From assembly GCF_016728505.1 (NCBI RefSeq), contig NZ_CP068159.1:1922001-1986000 (forward strand): DNA of 64,000 nt, written 5' to 3'. Numbering within the stretch: the stretch's first letter is position 1; each line of letters starts with the position of its first letter. Position numbers and translations under genes: made by a program. This stretch comes from Corynebacterium riegelii (GTDB taxonomy: Bacteria; Actinomycetota; Actinomycetes; Mycobacteriales; Mycobacteriaceae). Shown here in pieces: positions 53,348 to 62,876 of the stretch. The notes below the pieces were generated by a model, which had not been told where the DNA came from, searched no databases, and saw only the letters and a list, made by a program, of their open reading frames with translations.

Positions 53348-54415
53348 ATGAATCCTTTTGAACAGTTCTTACACGCACCAACCATTGACATCCTTGAGTG
53401 GTTCGACCGCGACCAAGCGATCGCGGCTGGCTACGACAAAGCCAAAGTGAACGAGTGGGCCAAGCTCCAGGAAATCTACTTCGGCCCCACTCAACAGCGA
53501 CGCCAGCAAGAAAAAGCACGAGACAAGGCCCGACGTTCAAAACTGAATTTGGACCAGCTGGCCATGCTTGAGCGACGGCTGCGCAGCATCAAAGACAAGC
53601 GCACGCGAGACAAGATCCGCATCCAGCTGCTCAGCGTCCGCGGCACGTACCGGACGCTTGCCGAACGCGCGAAAGCATTGATCCCTCAGGCGCAGCGTAA
53701 GGCGACACCGCGGGTGACGTTTTCAAAGTCCCGTGACAAGCTACGCACCGTCACTTTTACCGCTGACGAGCACGAACTTGCAGATTTGGAGCACGAATGT
53801 ACCTCAGGGCTTGACCCGACCAAGCCAGCGATGCCGCAGATGGTGAAACGATTACTTGCCGTGTTGCGTGGCGGTGGCGTGGGGCGGGCAGTGCGGCGCC
53901 CAATGATTCTGGTGCCACTCGATGAGCACGTGAAGATTCTGGCTGGCCAAGGCGACGAAACGATCCTAGGTCTTAGCGACGGTACCACCATCACCGGCGC
54001 CGAATACCTTGCCGCACAGTACGGCAAGGAGCTTGAGGTCGGGCTTTTTCACCCTCAAGAAGGCCCTGTGAACCTCTACCGCACGAAGCGCCTGGCAAAC
54101 CAAAAGCAGCGGGATCTAGCGCGCCTGGTCATGCCGGTATGTCCGGTGCCGGATTGCCGCCATGGTTCTGAAGCTTGCGAGTTGCACCACATCACCTCCT
54201 GGAAGGCAGGTGGTGAGACAAACCTGAGCAACTTGGCGCCACTATGCCGTTATCACAACCGGGTCAATGATGATGACCCGCTGCGCAAAAAGCGAGGTCG
54301 CATCGAAAGTATCGACGGGACCCCGACGTGGGTATCTCCGAACGGTCACCCGGTGCCGAACCCGTATCACCCGTTTGGGGCGATGCGGCAGCTGTTCGGC
54401 ACCGCAGGGACCTAA
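53348..54415 (+). CDS. HNH endonuclease-domain protein (13E12/DUF222-like)
   Basis: 355 residues with a charged helical N-terminal half (RRQQEKARDKARRSKLNL, LERRLRSIKDKRTRDKIRI) and a C-terminal HNH domain: CPVPDCRHG (zinc Cys pair), CELHHITSWKAGG, TNLSNLAPLCRYHNRVN. Such proteins are frequent in actinobacteria, often in multiple copies near mobile regions, and their function is unsettled. An inverted DnaA-box pair lies 52 bp upstream of the ATG. It is convergent with fhs. Confidence 0.85.
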   Translation: MNPFEQFLHAPTIDILEWFDRDQAIAAGYDKAKVNEWAKLQEIYFGPTQQRRQQEKARDKARRSKLNLDQLAMLERRLRSIKDKRTRDKIRIQLLSVRGTYRTLAERAKALIPQAQRKATPRVTFSKSRDKLRTVTFTADEHELADLEHECTSGLDPTKPAMPQMVKRLLAVLRGGGVGRAVRRPMILVPLDEHVKILAGQGDETILGLSDGTTITGAEYLAAQYGKELEVGLFHPQEGPVNLYRTKRLANQKQRDLARLVMPVCPVPDCRHGSEACELHHITSWKAGGETNLSNLAPLCRYHNRVNDDDPLRKKRGRIESIDGTPTWVSPNGHPVPNPYHPFGAMRQLFGTAGT

Positions 54416-54422
54416 ATCAGAT

Positions 54423-56078
54423 CTAGAACAGGCCGGAGATGACGCCGTTGCCGTCGACGTTGATGTTGTTGGCGGCTGGCACCTTGGGGAGGCCCGGCAT
54501 GGTCATGACGTCACCAGTCAACGCGACGATGAAGCCTGCACCGGTACGTGGCAACAGGTTGCGTACGTGCAGAGTGTGGCCGGTTGGCGCACCGAGCTGC
54601 GAGGGATCGTCGGAGAACGAGTACTGCGTTTTGGAAATGCATACCGGCAGGGTGTCCCAGCCGTTTTCCTTAAGCGTCTGCAAGTCCTTCAGTGCTGCTT
54701 GGGAGTACTGGACGTTCTCAGCGCGGTAGACCTCCCGTGCAATGGTTTCGATGGCGTTTTCAATGCCGTCTGCGGGATCGTACAGCGTGGTCGACTGGTT
54801 CTCGGTGAGGTTGTCCAGCAGGGTGCGGGCTAGGTCCTCGGCACCTTCGCCACCCTTTTCCCACACCTTAGCGATCTCGAGTGCAATGCCTTTTTCGCGC
54901 GCCCAGTTGCGGACGTATTCGCGCTCGGCGTCGGTGTCGGTGACAAAGTCGTTGAGTGCCACTACCGGGGTCACGCCGAACTTGCGGAGGTTTTCCACGT
55001 GGCGCTCGAGGTTGACAATGCCAGCTGCGACAGCGTCGAGGTTTTCCTCGGAGAGCTTTTGCTTATCGACGCCCGCGTTGTACTTCATCGACCTAATCGT
55101 CACCACAATCACGGCACCGGCAACATCCAACTCACCAGCACGCGCCTTGATGTCGAAGAACTTCTCAGCTCCAAGGTCGGATCCGAAGCCTGCTTCGGTA
55201 AGCACGATATCGGCATACGCCTGGGCGGTACGGGTAGCAATAAGCGTGTTGCAGCCGTGTGCGATGTTGGCGAACGGGCCACCGTGGATGAAGGCCGGCG
55301 TGCCGCCAAGTGTTTGCACCAGGTTCGGGTTGATCGCTTCCTTCAAAAGTGCGGCCATTGCGCCTTCGGCGTTGAGCTGGCTCACGGTAACCGGCTTCTT
55401 GTCGTAAGTCAGGCCGATGGTGATGTTGCCAAGGCGACGCTTCAGGTCGTCCAGGTCAGTCGCCAGGCCAAGGATTGCCATGATTTCGGAGGCTGCGGTG
55501 ATGGTGAATCCGGTTTCTGTCGGCACGCCATTGCCCGGCCCACCAAGACCCGTGACCACGTTGCGCAGCGAACGATCGTTGACGTCCAAGCAGCGCTGCC
55601 AAGTGATCCTGCGCGGGTCAATGCCTAGTTCGTTGCCTTGCTGAATGTGGTTGTCTACTAGCGCTGCGAGCGTGTTATTGGCCGACGTGATGGCGTGGAA
55701 GTCACCCGTGAAGTGCAGGTTGATGTTTTCCATCGGCACTACCTGGGAGTAGCCTCCACCAGCAGCCCCGCCCTTAATACCCATCACGGGCCCAAGCGAC
55801 GGTTCACGCAGCGCCACGATTGCTTTCTTCCCCAATCGCGCCAGCGCGTCCGTAAGACCAATCAGGGTTGTGGACTTACCCTCGCCAGCTGGTGTTGGTG
55901 ACACGCCGGTGACAAGCACTAGCTTGCCAGGATTGTTTTCCGGCACCTGGGTGATGTCGACCTTCGCCATGTAGCGGCCGTACGGCACCAGCGCGTCGGC
56001 CGATACACCTGCGCGATCAGCGATATCAGTAATGGGTTCTAGCGTGTGGGCTTGAGCAATTTCAACATCGGTCCTCAT
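54423..56078 (-). CDS. fhs: Formate--tetrahydrofolate ligase
   Basis: Makes 10-formyl-tetrahydrofolate from formate, ATP and tetrahydrofolate. 551 residues with the P-loop TGVSPTPAGEGKSTTLIGL, GGAAGGGYSQVVPME and FHAITSANNTLAALVDNH motifs typical of the family. ATG 56078 is chosen over an in-frame TTG at 56087 because TACTCT (56092-56087) is 8 nt upstream. Together with the pfl operon in the same window it offers a route for assimilating PFL-derived formate into C1 metabolism. Confidence 0.96.
   Translation of the reverse strand: MRTDVEIAQAHTLEPITDIADRAGVSADALVPYGRYMAKVDITQVPENNPGKLVLVTGVSPTPAGEGKSTTLIGLTDALARLGKKAIVALREPSLGPVMGIKGGAAGGGYSQVVPMENINLHFTGDFHAITSANNTLAALVDNHIQQGNELGIDPRRITWQRCLDVNDRSLRNVVTGLGGPGNGVPTETGFTITAASEIMAILGLATDLDDLKRRLGNITIGLTYDKKPVTVSQLNAEGAMAALLKEAINPNLVQTLGGTPAFIHGGPFANIAHGCNTLIATRTAQAYADIVLTEAGFGSDLGAEKFFDIKARAGELDVAGAVIVVTIRSMKYNAGVDKQKLSEENLDAVAAGIVNLERHVENLRKFGVTPVVALNDFVTDTDAEREYVRNWAREKGIALEIAKVWEKGGEGAEDLARTLLDNLTENQSTTLYDPADGIENAIETIAREVYRAENVQYSQAALKDLQTLKENGWDTLPVCISKTQYSFSDDPSQLGAPTGHTLHVRNLLPRTGAGFIVALTGDVMTMPGLPKVPAANNINVDGNGVISGLF
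55061..55071 (+). repeat. Representative copy of the recurrent GCTTNTCGACG motif
   Basis: One of at least 17 exact GCTTNTCGACG matches on either strand. Positions: N=A at 150(-), 11459(-), 29823, 39485, 47362, 52703, 55061, 59911; N=T at 3900, 13215, 18350(-), 24502; N=C at 19979, 27066; N=G at 21777(-), 42657, 63878(-). The close variant GCTTNACGACG adds seven: 10590, 30766, 39812(-), 52044(-), 57839(-), 59181(-), 62797. Function unknown; see findings. Confidence 0.7.
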
Positions 56079-56107
56079 GAACCCCAAGAGTACCGCAGCT
56101 TCAGGCT

Positions 56108-57532
56108 CTAATCTTCGTCAATGTAGAGCTTGCCGCGGTACTCCGGATGCATGAGGTTTTCCTTGCTCAGGACCTTCTTCAGTTCATCTTCGGTCATGAG
56201 CTCGTGCTCAAGCACAAGGTCGTAGACGCTCTTGCCGGTTGCGGCGGCCTCGCGCCCGATGACATCGCCCATGTGGTGGCCGATCACCGGGTTCAGGTAG
56301 GTGATGATGCCAATGGAACGCGTCACGTAGGCTTCACACACCTCCTTGTTTGCGGTAATGCCCACGACACACTTCTCGCGCAGCGTCTTCGCCGCGTTAG
56401 ACAGTAGGTTGATCGACTCAAACAGCGACTGCGCAATCACCGGCTCCATCACGTTGAGCTGCAGCTGGCCAGCTTCCGCCGCCATGGAGACAGTGACGTC
56501 ATTACCAAACACCTTGAAGCAGACCTGGTTGACAACCTCCGGGATAACGGGGTTGACCTTTGCCGGCATAATCGACGAGCCCGCCTGACGCTCCGGCAAG
56601 TTGATCTCGTTCAACCCTGCACGCGGGCCAGACGACAGGAGACGCAAATCGTTGCAAATTTTCGACAGTTTCATCGCAGCGCGCTTGAGCGCGGAGTGCA
56701 TCATGACGTAGCCGCCGGTGTCAGAGGTGGCCTCGATAAGATCCGGGGAAGCCTGAATATCCAGCCCGGTCACCTCACGCAGCGCGGAGACCACCTGGTC
56801 GCGGTACCCCGTCGGAGTGTTAATTCCGGTGCCAATCGCGGTGGCGCCAAGATTGACCTCCAAAAGCGAATCCGCAGCACTGTTGATGGTGCGCTGCTCC
56901 TCTGCAAGATTGGCGCCGAAAGCGGTGAATTCTTGGCCAAGGGTCATCGGCACAGCGTCTTGAAGCTGGGTGCGGCCCATCTTGATAATGTCCGCAAACT
57001 CGTCGCCCTTTGCGCGCAGTGCCTTCTGTAGCTCATCAAGCTCCGCCATCAATCCTTGTACAGCGTAGAACACTCCGAGGCGGAAGCCCGTTGGATATGC
57101 GTCGTTGGTGGACTGCGACATATTGACGTCATCGTTAGGGTTGATCACGTCATAGGCGCCCTTCGGCTCGCCCAACAGCTCCAGGGCAACGTTGGCTACG
57201 ACCTCATTAGTGTTCATGTTCACCGACGTGCCAGCACCACCCTGAAACACGTCAGAGGGGAACTGATCCATGCAGTAGCCCTCGTTGAGGATCTTGTCGC
57301 ACGCAGCGACAATTGCCTCAGACTTTTTCTTTGGCAGGGTGTGCAGGCGGCGGTTCGCAATCGCCGTCGCCTTCTTCACCTCAACCATGCCGCGGATGAA
57401 CTCCGGGAACTGATTAATGGTGGTGCCGGAGATCTGGAAGTTGTCCACAGCACGCAGTGTGTGGATGCCGTAGAACTTATCGTTGGGAACGTCGAGGCGA
57501 CCAAGCAGGTCTTCTTCAGTGCGAGTGCTCAT
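56108..57532 (-). CDS. aspA: Aspartate ammonia-lyase
   Basis: Reversible aspartate to fumarate plus ammonia. 474 residues of the fumarase/aspartase superfamily with the signature [15 protein letters not shown] and N-terminal [20 protein letters not shown]. The loop [18 protein letters not shown] is aspartase-like. TATAGT (57546-57541) stands 8 nt before the ATG, with GGGAGG overlapping the space. It is followed after 29 bp by fhs. It may feed fumarate respiration under low oxygen, which would fit the pfl operon. Confidence 0.94.
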   Translation of the reverse strand: MSTRTEEDLLGRLDVPNDKFYGIHTLRAVDNFQISGTTINQFPEFIRGMVEVKKATAIANRRLHTLPKKKSEAIVAACDKILNEGYCMDQFPSDVFQGGAGTSVNMNTNEVVANVALELLGEPKGAYDVINPNDDVNMSQSTNDAYPTGFRLGVFYAVQGLMAELDELQKALRAKGDEFADIIKMGRTQLQDAVPMTLGQEFTAFGANLAEEQRTINSAADSLLEVNLGATAIGTGINTPTGYRDQVVSALREVTGLDIQASPDLIEATSDTGGYVMMHSALKRAAMKLSKICNDLRLLSSGPRAGLNEINLPERQAGSSIMPAKVNPVIPEVVNQVCFKVFGNDVTVSMAAEAGQLQLNVMEPVIAQSLFESINLLSNAAKTLREKCVVGITANKEVCEAYVTRSIGIITYLNPVIGHHMGDVIGREAAATGKSVYDLVLEHELMTEDELKKVLSKENLMHPEYRGKLYIDED

Positions 57533-57565
57533 AGCCTCCCACTATAGCCACGCGATAAAGACTGG

Positions 57566-58414
57566 TTACAGGCGTGCGATCCGCAGCTCGGTAGCCAGAA
57601 CACCCTGGGCGCCAAGCGCGGAGAGTTCATCCATCACCCGGTTTGCGGCAGACTTCTCAACCATTGCGCGAACCGCTACCCAATCGTCACGATGCAGTGG
57701 GGACACCGTCGGTCCGGTAATACCCGGTGTCAACGCCAACGCCTGCTCCAAGTCTGCCCTAGCTACGTTGTAGTCAATCATCAAGTAGTTGTGTGCGGTC
57801 AGGATGCCGGTGATGCGGCCGAGGACGCGGCGGTGGGCGTCGTTAAGCTGCATGCCCTCACGCTTGACCACAACGGCACAGCTGGTCATGATCGGCTCAC
57901 CAAACGGGGCCAATCCTTGCTGACGCAACGTCGCACCGGTCGAGACCACGTCCGCAATCACATCCGCCACCCCCAGCTTGATGGAAATCTCCACCGCCCC
58001 ATCGAGGCGGATCACTGAACCAGGCGTAATCCCCTTCTCAGCCAAGTAATCCTCAACCAGGTGCGGGTACGACGTGGCAATGCGCTTGCCCTCCAACGCC
58101 TCAACAGTCCACGACTCGCCCTGCGGCGCCGCAAAACGGAACGTTGACGCACCAAACCCAAGGTCTAAAACCTCCTCGACAGACGCACGTGAATCCGCAG
58201 CCAAATCACGGCCAGTGATCCCCAAATCAAGGTGACCTTGCGCGACATAGATCGCGATATCCTTCGGACGCAGGAAGAAAAACTCCACGTCATTGGGTTC
58301 ATCGACCACGTTCAAGGCTTTGGTAATGCCTCGGCCTTTGTAGCCTGCTTCCTTCAGTACCTGGACGGCGTGCTCGGACAGTGACCCTTTGTTGGGCACA
58401 GCGATGCGGATCAT
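57566..58414 (-). CDS. hisG: ATP phosphoribosyltransferase, long form
   Basis: First enzyme of histidine synthesis: ATP plus PRPP to phosphoribosyl-ATP. 282 residues include the catalytic periplasmic-binding-like domains (MIRIAVPNKGSLSEHAV, DLGITGRDLAADS, ADVIADVVSTGATLRQ) and a C-terminal PII-like regulatory domain (TVSPLHRDDWVAVRAMVEK), so feedback inhibition by histidine is expected. It follows hisE by 18 bp with AAGGA upstream. Confidence 0.96.
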   Translation of the reverse strand: MIRIAVPNKGSLSEHAVQVLKEAGYKGRGITKALNVVDEPNDVEFFFLRPKDIAIYVAQGHLDLGITGRDLAADSRASVEEVLDLGFGASTFRFAAPQGESWTVEALEGKRIATSYPHLVEDYLAEKGITPGSVIRLDGAVEISIKLGVADVIADVVSTGATLRQQGLAPFGEPIMTSCAVVVKREGMQLNDAHRRVLGRITGILTAHNYLMIDYNVARADLEQALALTPGITGPTVSPLHRDDWVAVRAMVEKSAANRVMDELSALGAQGVLATELRIARL

Positions 58415-58432
58415 GGTGTTCCTTAAAAAGCG

Positions 58433-58696
58433 TTAGAGGTACTTGTAAATATCGTCTGGAGTCAGGCCGCGCTCCAGCATCATCACCTGCGTCCAGTAGA
58501 TCAGCTGGCTCATCTCCTCAGCCAGCTCGGCATCAGACTGGTATTCGGCGGCGATCCATACCTCGCCGGCTTCCTCGATGATCTTCTTCCCAATGAAATG
58601 GGCGCCCTTGTCCAACGCTTCCACGGTGGCGGAGCCAGCGGGACGCTCGGCGGCTTTGGCGGTGAGTTCAGCAAAAAGATCGTCGAAGTGTTTCAC
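58433..58696 (-). CDS. hisE: Phosphoribosyl-ATP pyrophosphohydrolase
   Basis: Second step of histidine synthesis, hydrolysing PR-ATP to PR-AMP. 87 residues, all-alpha MazG-like fold with the acidic metal-binding motif [16 protein letters not shown] and [15 protein letters not shown] 58696 follows TAGCAT (58710-58705) by 8 nt, so hisE-hisG appears to start with a leaderless GTG. HisI is separate and not in the window. Confidence 0.95.
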   Translation of the reverse strand: MKHFDDLFAELTAKAAERPAGSATVEALDKGAHFIGKKIIEEAGEVWIAAEYQSDAELAEEMSQLIYWTQVMMLERGLTPDDIYKYL

Positions 58697-58707
58697 GGTG
58701 GGTAATG

Positions 58708-59385
58708 CTAGCCCACCATGGCGTGTGCGCGTGCGAACCAGTCCGCAATATCGTCCGCCTTTGCGCCAACAAAGTCCGTTGGATCAAACTTCAACACACC
58801 CTCAGGCACCGTTTCGGCAAGCCCCAGCACCGCGCATCCGGCGGCGGCCGCAGCACTCATGCCGGTCCACGAGTCCTCGAACACGAGGCAATCTCTGGGC
58901 GCCGCACCAGCGCGACGGGCTGCTTCGACGTACATGTCGGGGGCGGGTTTTGCCTGAGCAACGTCCTCGCCGCTAAGGATGTCTACAAAGTAGTGCGCGC
59001 CAATGCCCGCGATGCACGGATCTGCCAGCACGTGCGGCGTGTTAGTGGCTACGTACATAGGCACCCCGCGCTCACGCAGCGCCGCCAGCACGTCGCCGAC
59101 GCCTGGGTTGAGCGCCACGCCTTCGCCCATCAGTTGCGCCATGCGGGTGTGCATGATGGTGCGGAGGTGGTTCACGCGAGCGTCGTCAAGCTGATAGCCC
59201 GTGTAGCGCGACAGGATGCCCACGGTGTTTTCAAACGAACCGCCGACGGTGTCCTCACGCACCTCCGGCGGGATGCGGCGGCCCATGTACTCAGACAGTT
59301 CGTAGGTGGCGATGCCCCACAGCGGCTCCGTGTCCACCAGGGTGCCGTCCATGTCCCAAAACACCGCAGCAGGCAGGCTACTCAA
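58708..59385 (-). CDS. HAD-superfamily phosphatase
   Basis: 225 residues, haloacid-dehalogenase fold: motif [16 protein letters not shown] (nucleophile and acid Asp), motif [10 protein letters not shown] (Thr), motif III Lys ([11 protein letters not shown]) and motif [14 protein letters not shown]. The helical cap type resembles beta-phosphoglucomutase-like sugar phosphatases. The substrate is unknown. It overlaps the upstream acidic protein gene by 8 bp and lies beside hisE, as in C. glutamicum by memory. Confidence 0.9.
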   Translation of the reverse strand: MSSLPAAVFWDMDGTLVDTEPLWGIATYELSEYMGRRIPPEVREDTVGGSFENTVGILSRYTGYQLDDARVNHLRTIMHTRMAQLMGEGVALNPGVGDVLAALRERGVPMYVATNTPHVLADPCIAGIGAHYFVDILSGEDVAQAKPAPDMYVEAARRAGAAPRDCLVFEDSWTGMSAAAAAGCAVLGLAETVPEGVLKFDPTDFVGAKADDIADWFARAHAMVG

Positions 59386-59761
59386 GTTCAGGCAACTCCC
59401 CTAGCGCCTCATCGGTGGCACCTGTCGCGGCGGCCGCGCGCAACACGAGTGCCTCGATGTCTGCCTTCTCCTCCGGCTCCAGCACCGCGTCGGCGTGCTT
59501 GGCGTTGAACTCGGCCAAGTTTGCGTAAAACGGCGCGACAACCTTGACAAGCGTTTCCTCGGATGGGTCCTCACCGCACTGGTCGAGCGCGTCCAGAAAC
59601 ATCTCCAGGATGTGCTTCAGATCGGGCAATACTGCGGGGTCGAAGGGCTCGTCCCAAAGATCCTTGTCCTCATCTGCCAGGTAGGAGCCGGATGCAAAAG
59701 TGGTCAGATCTGCGATGAACTCGTCGACGTCTGCCTGAAACTGCTCACGAATCGTGGTCAT
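59378..59761 (-). CDS. Acidic conserved hypothetical protein
   Basis: 127 residues, strongly acidic (Asp/Glu throughout; ends ALGELPELE) and probably all helical, without membrane segments or a recognised motif. I cannot assign a family. It lies between mshC (16 bp upstream) and the HAD gene (8-bp overlap), on the same strand, so it is likely co-transcribed with them. Coding is supported by the overlaps and by consistent third-position G/C. Confidence 0.75.
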   Translation of the reverse strand: MTTIREQFQADVDEFIADLTTFASGSYLADEDKDLWDEPFDPAVLPDLKHILEMFLDALDQCGEDPSEETLVKVVAPFYANLAEFNAKHADAVLEPEEKADIEALVLRAAAATGATDEALGELPELE

Positions 59762-59776
59762 GGCTGCAATCTTTCC

Positions 59777-61000
59777 TTAGTGCCCTGAGATCTGCACACC
59801 GAGCAGCCCGTCGATGGCGGCTGCCAGCATGCCGTCGGCGTCGCCAGTTGCCTCATCGATGATTGCCAGGGCAGCCGGCGTGTCCAGGTCGTTTGCCAGG
59901 GCATTCCTTAGCTTATCGACGCCCACGCGCACCTCCCCCACGTCACCCTCATTCGCCAACGCCTCACGCCACCTTGCCAAACGAGCCTCAGCCGCATCGA
60001 GGACCTCATACGTGAAGTCGCGGTCCGCGCGGTAGTGACCGTCGAACACGGCGAGGCGAATCGCCGAAGGGTCGTATCCCGCCTCGGTGAGCTTGTGCAC
60101 AAACACGAGGTTGCCCAAGGATTTGCTCATCTTCACCCCGTCCAACGCAATCATGCCGCTGTGGACGTAGTGGCCCGCCATACGCTGTGTGTTGTGGGCG
60201 GCCTCGGCGTGAGCGGCGGAAAACTCGTGGTGGGGAAACGCCAAGTCACTGCCTCCACCCTGGATGGCAAACGTTGCGCCAAGGCGGTTCGTAGCAATCG
60301 CCGAGCACTCCACGTGCCAGCCTGGACGACCTAGGCCAAACGGCGACTCCCAGGCAGGCTCGCCTTCCCTGTGGCCACGCCATAGCAGGGCATCCAACGG
60401 ATCGCGCTTGCCTTCGCGCTGCGGGTCGCCACCGCGCTCGGCGAAAAACTTAAGCATGGTCGCGCGGTCCAGGTTGGACTCATAACCAAACTGGGCTGTG
60501 GCATCGATAGGCGCGTAGATATCACCGTGGTCCAGCTTGTACGCGGCCCCGGCATCCAACAGACGTTGAATCATCACGACGATTTCATCAACCGCCTCCA
60601 TCGCCCCGATGTAGTCTCGCGGCGGGATGACGGACAACGTCTCCATGTCGCTGCGGAACAGATCAATCTGGCTGGTGCCAAGCTCGCGCCAGTCCACTCC
60701 GTCGCGGGCGGCGCGCTCGAACAGCGGGTCGTCTACGTCGGTGATGTTTTGGACGTAGTGCACCTTGTGTCCATTCGCCAGCAGCTGGCGGTACACCAGG
60801 TCAAACGTGAGATACGTCGCAGCGTGCCCTAGGTGGGTCGAGTCATAGGGGGTGATGCCGCAGACGTACATGCCTACTTCTTCACCGCTGGTGTCTACGG
60901 GTTTGATGCGTTGATCAGCGGTGTCGTACATCGACAACGGGACGGCGGTCCCAGGGACGGCAGAAACAGAGGGCACGGGCCAAGATTGCATACCGGCCAC
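59777..61000 (-). CDS. mshC: Mycothiol ligase MshC
   Basis: Joins L-cysteine to GlcN-Ins in mycothiol synthesis using ATP; homologous to cysteinyl-tRNA synthetase but shorter (407). The class I motifs are present: THLGHA in [18 protein letters not shown] and KMSKS in [15 protein letters not shown]. Zinc/cysteine binding CGI at the start and [11 protein letters not shown] further on. Presence of mycothiol synthesis supports the actinobacterial assignment. The start follows the uppP stop by 1 bp. Confidence 0.96.
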   Translation of the reverse strand: MAGMQSWPVPSVSAVPGTAVPLSMYDTADQRIKPVDTSGEEVGMYVCGITPYDSTHLGHAATYLTFDLVYRQLLANGHKVHYVQNITDVDDPLFERAARDGVDWRELGTSQIDLFRSDMETLSVIPPRDYIGAMEAVDEIVVMIQRLLDAGAAYKLDHGDIYAPIDATAQFGYESNLDRATMLKFFAERGGDPQREGKRDPLDALLWRGHREGEPAWESPFGLGRPGWHVECSAIATNRLGATFAIQGGGSDLAFPHHEFSAAHAEAAHNTQRMAGHYVHSGMIALDGVKMSKSLGNLVFVHKLTEAGYDPSAIRLAVFDGHYRADRDFTYEVLDAAEARLARWREALANEGDVGEVRVGVDKLRNALANDLDTPAALAIIDEATGDADGMLAAAIDGLLGVQISGH

Positions 61001-61001
61001 C

Positions 61002-61841
61002 CTACCCGGCTTGCATCACCCCAGTTGCAAGCAAGATCATCACGAGGATGCCCAGCGGGATCCGGTACGCCGCAAACCAAGCGAAGGAATGGTGGGAGAC
61101 AAACTTCAGAAGCCACGCAATGGAGACGTAGCCCAGCACAAACCCGATGCCGGTACCAACGAGTAGTTGCATGCCGGTGGCGGCTTGGCCGGCTTGGGGC
61201 GCGAAAGCGTCGGGAAGCGAGAAAAGCCCCGACGCCAGCACTGCCGGGATGGCGAGCAGGAAGGAGAAACGGGTGGCTACCTCGCGGTCAAGGTTCAGCA
61301 GCAAGCCGCCGGAGATGGTGCCGCCGGAGCGCGACACGCCCGGGATGAGTGCGAGGCACTGCCATAGGCCCATGACAATGGCGTCGCGCATGGTGAGCTC
61401 TTCAAAGCCGCGCTTTTTCGTGCCAATCCGCTCCGCCACAATAAATACCAGCGAAAACAGGATAAGCACGGTGGCGGTGATCCACAGGTTGCGGAAGTTT
61501 TCACGGATCAAGTCTTTAAGCAGCAGCCCGGCCACGCCGACTGGGATGGTGCCCACGATGACCATCCAGCCCATCCGATAATCCAGCCCGCGCTTGTACG
61601 GGTTGAACAGGCCGGCAAACCAAGCGGTGAGGATGCGCCAGATGTCTTTGGCAAAAAAGACCAGCACGGCAGCTTCGGTGCCTAGCTGGATGACGGCGGT
61701 GAAGCTGGCACCGGCATCTTGGCCCCAAAATAGTTGGGAAACAATGCGCAAATGCCCCGATGATGACACCGGGAGGAACTCGGTGAGTCCCTGCACGATG
61801 GACAAAACGACGACTTGGAGCCAGCTCATGGTTTCGTTCAC
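61002..61841 (-). CDS. uppP: Undecaprenyl-diphosphate phosphatase
   Basis: A membrane enzyme of the BacA/UppP family that recycles the lipid carrier for cell-wall synthesis. Signatures: [15 protein letters not shown] and [14 protein letters not shown]. About seven or eight helices. GTG 61841 is preferred since TAGTGT (61855-61850) stands 8 nt upstream (leaderless); ATG 61829 is the alternative. Divergent from the lipoprotein gene, the two -10 boxes overlapping. Confidence 0.94.
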   Translation of the reverse strand: MNETMSWLQVVVLSIVQGLTEFLPVSSSGHLRIVSQLFWGQDAGASFTAVIQLGTEAAVLVFFAKDIWRILTAWFAGLFNPYKRGLDYRMGWMVIVGTIPVGVAGLLLKDLIRENFRNLWITATVLILFSLVFIVAERIGTKKRGFEELTMRDAIVMGLWQCLALIPGVSRSGGTISGGLLLNLDREVATRFSFLLAIPAVLASGLFSLPDAFAPQAGQAATGMQLLVGTGIGFVLGYVSIAWLLKFVSHHSFAWFAAYRIPLGILVMILLATGVMQAG

Positions 61842-61867
61842 GCGTTGCAACACTACTCTGGGAAGCT

Positions 61868-62869
61868 ATGAAACCCTTGCCCACACGCGTGGCGTCGGCG
61901 ACTGTGCTGGCTGCTGCGCTTTCACTTGCCGCTTGTACGTCCCCGACTGAAGTTGCTGATGATTTGGCGCAGAACATGGGAAGCGCCTCCCCCGTTGCGT
62001 CGCCGCCGACGACAGACCCGGACGGGGAGGTAATCGCGTTTGCCCCGGTGCGTGACTTGGATACCACTGGTGATCTGGTTGCGGTTCGTACCGATGATGC
62101 TGTGCATGTGGGCACTGTTGAGCAGCTGCGTAACAACACTGCCGTGACCTACCCCACCGACGCCTCCTGCGGCGAGGTCAGCGCAAACGCCGGGACGTTC
62201 GCGTTGGCTTGCGGCAGTCAGGTACGCCTGTTTGACGCGAGCGGTGAGACCACCTTGGAAGTGGAAGAGCCTGCGACCGCCGCAGTGGTCACCTCTAGTG
62301 GTGAGGTGGTAACCGCGAGCGATGCGCAACGCAAGGTGTGGGTGTACCGCGACGGTAAAAAGGTGGACACGATCTCCGTAGCGCGTGAAACCGACCAGCT
62401 GATCGCTATGCAGTTGCCTGATCAGGATGATGCGGTGGTGCGTATCAATCGCTTCGATACCACGATTCAAGACGTCGATTGGTCCGGCGGCAGGCAGGGC
62501 GGCACGCTGCGCGTGGGCCTTGGCGTGGGCAAGATTGACGGAACGGATGGTGTGGTGCTCGCGGCTGACGCGACCGGCTCGCAGCTCTTTGTCTACAACA
62601 CCATGGACATCATTCGTCTGCACCAGACGGCGCCTGTGGCGCAAGGCCCGTGGGATGTGACGTGGGATGCGGCGAACAAGCTCGCTTGGATCACGTCCAC
62701 TGCTGACAACACCGCCACCGGCTACGACCTGTCCGGTGGTGTGCCAGCGCAAAAGGCGCAGGTAGCGACAGTTGCGGATCCGCAGAGCATCATTTCGCTT
62801 GACGACGCCACGTTGATCATCGCCTCCGCCACCGGCGACGGCATCCAAATCGTGAAAGAAACACTGTAA
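61868..62869 (+). CDS. Lipoprotein with probable beta-propeller fold
   Basis: A 333-residue lipoprotein: signal peptide with lipobox LAAC (Cys23, [20 protein letters not shown] precedes). The mature part is Val/Thr/Asp-rich with recurring short strands and YncE-like segments ([45 protein letters not shown]), suggesting a beta-propeller. No catalytic motif. TACTCT (61854-61859) is 8 nt before the ATG. It is 7 bp upstream of pyrD, so the two are likely co-transcribed. Confidence 0.88.
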   Translation: MKPLPTRVASATVLAAALSLAACTSPTEVADDLAQNMGSASPVASPPTTDPDGEVIAFAPVRDLDTTGDLVAVRTDDAVHVGTVEQLRNNTAVTYPTDASCGEVSANAGTFALACGSQVRLFDASGETTLEVEEPATAAVVTSSGEVVTASDAQRKVWVYRDGKKVDTISVARETDQLIAMQLPDQDDAVVRINRFDTTIQDVDWSGGRQGGTLRVGLGVGKIDGTDGVVLAADATGSQLFVYNTMDIIRLHQTAPVAQGPWDVTWDAANKLAWITSTADNTATGYDLSGGVPAQKAQVATVADPQSIISLDDATLIIASATGDGIQIVKETL

Positions 62870-62876
62870 AGGATCC

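Noticed and set aside
52434..54415. CRISPR-Cas or defence island suggested by the Cas4-like nuclease and HNH gene
   Set aside because: No repeats, cas genes or toxin-antitoxin pairs nearby. The Cas4-like protein has a conserved core location in corynebacteria.
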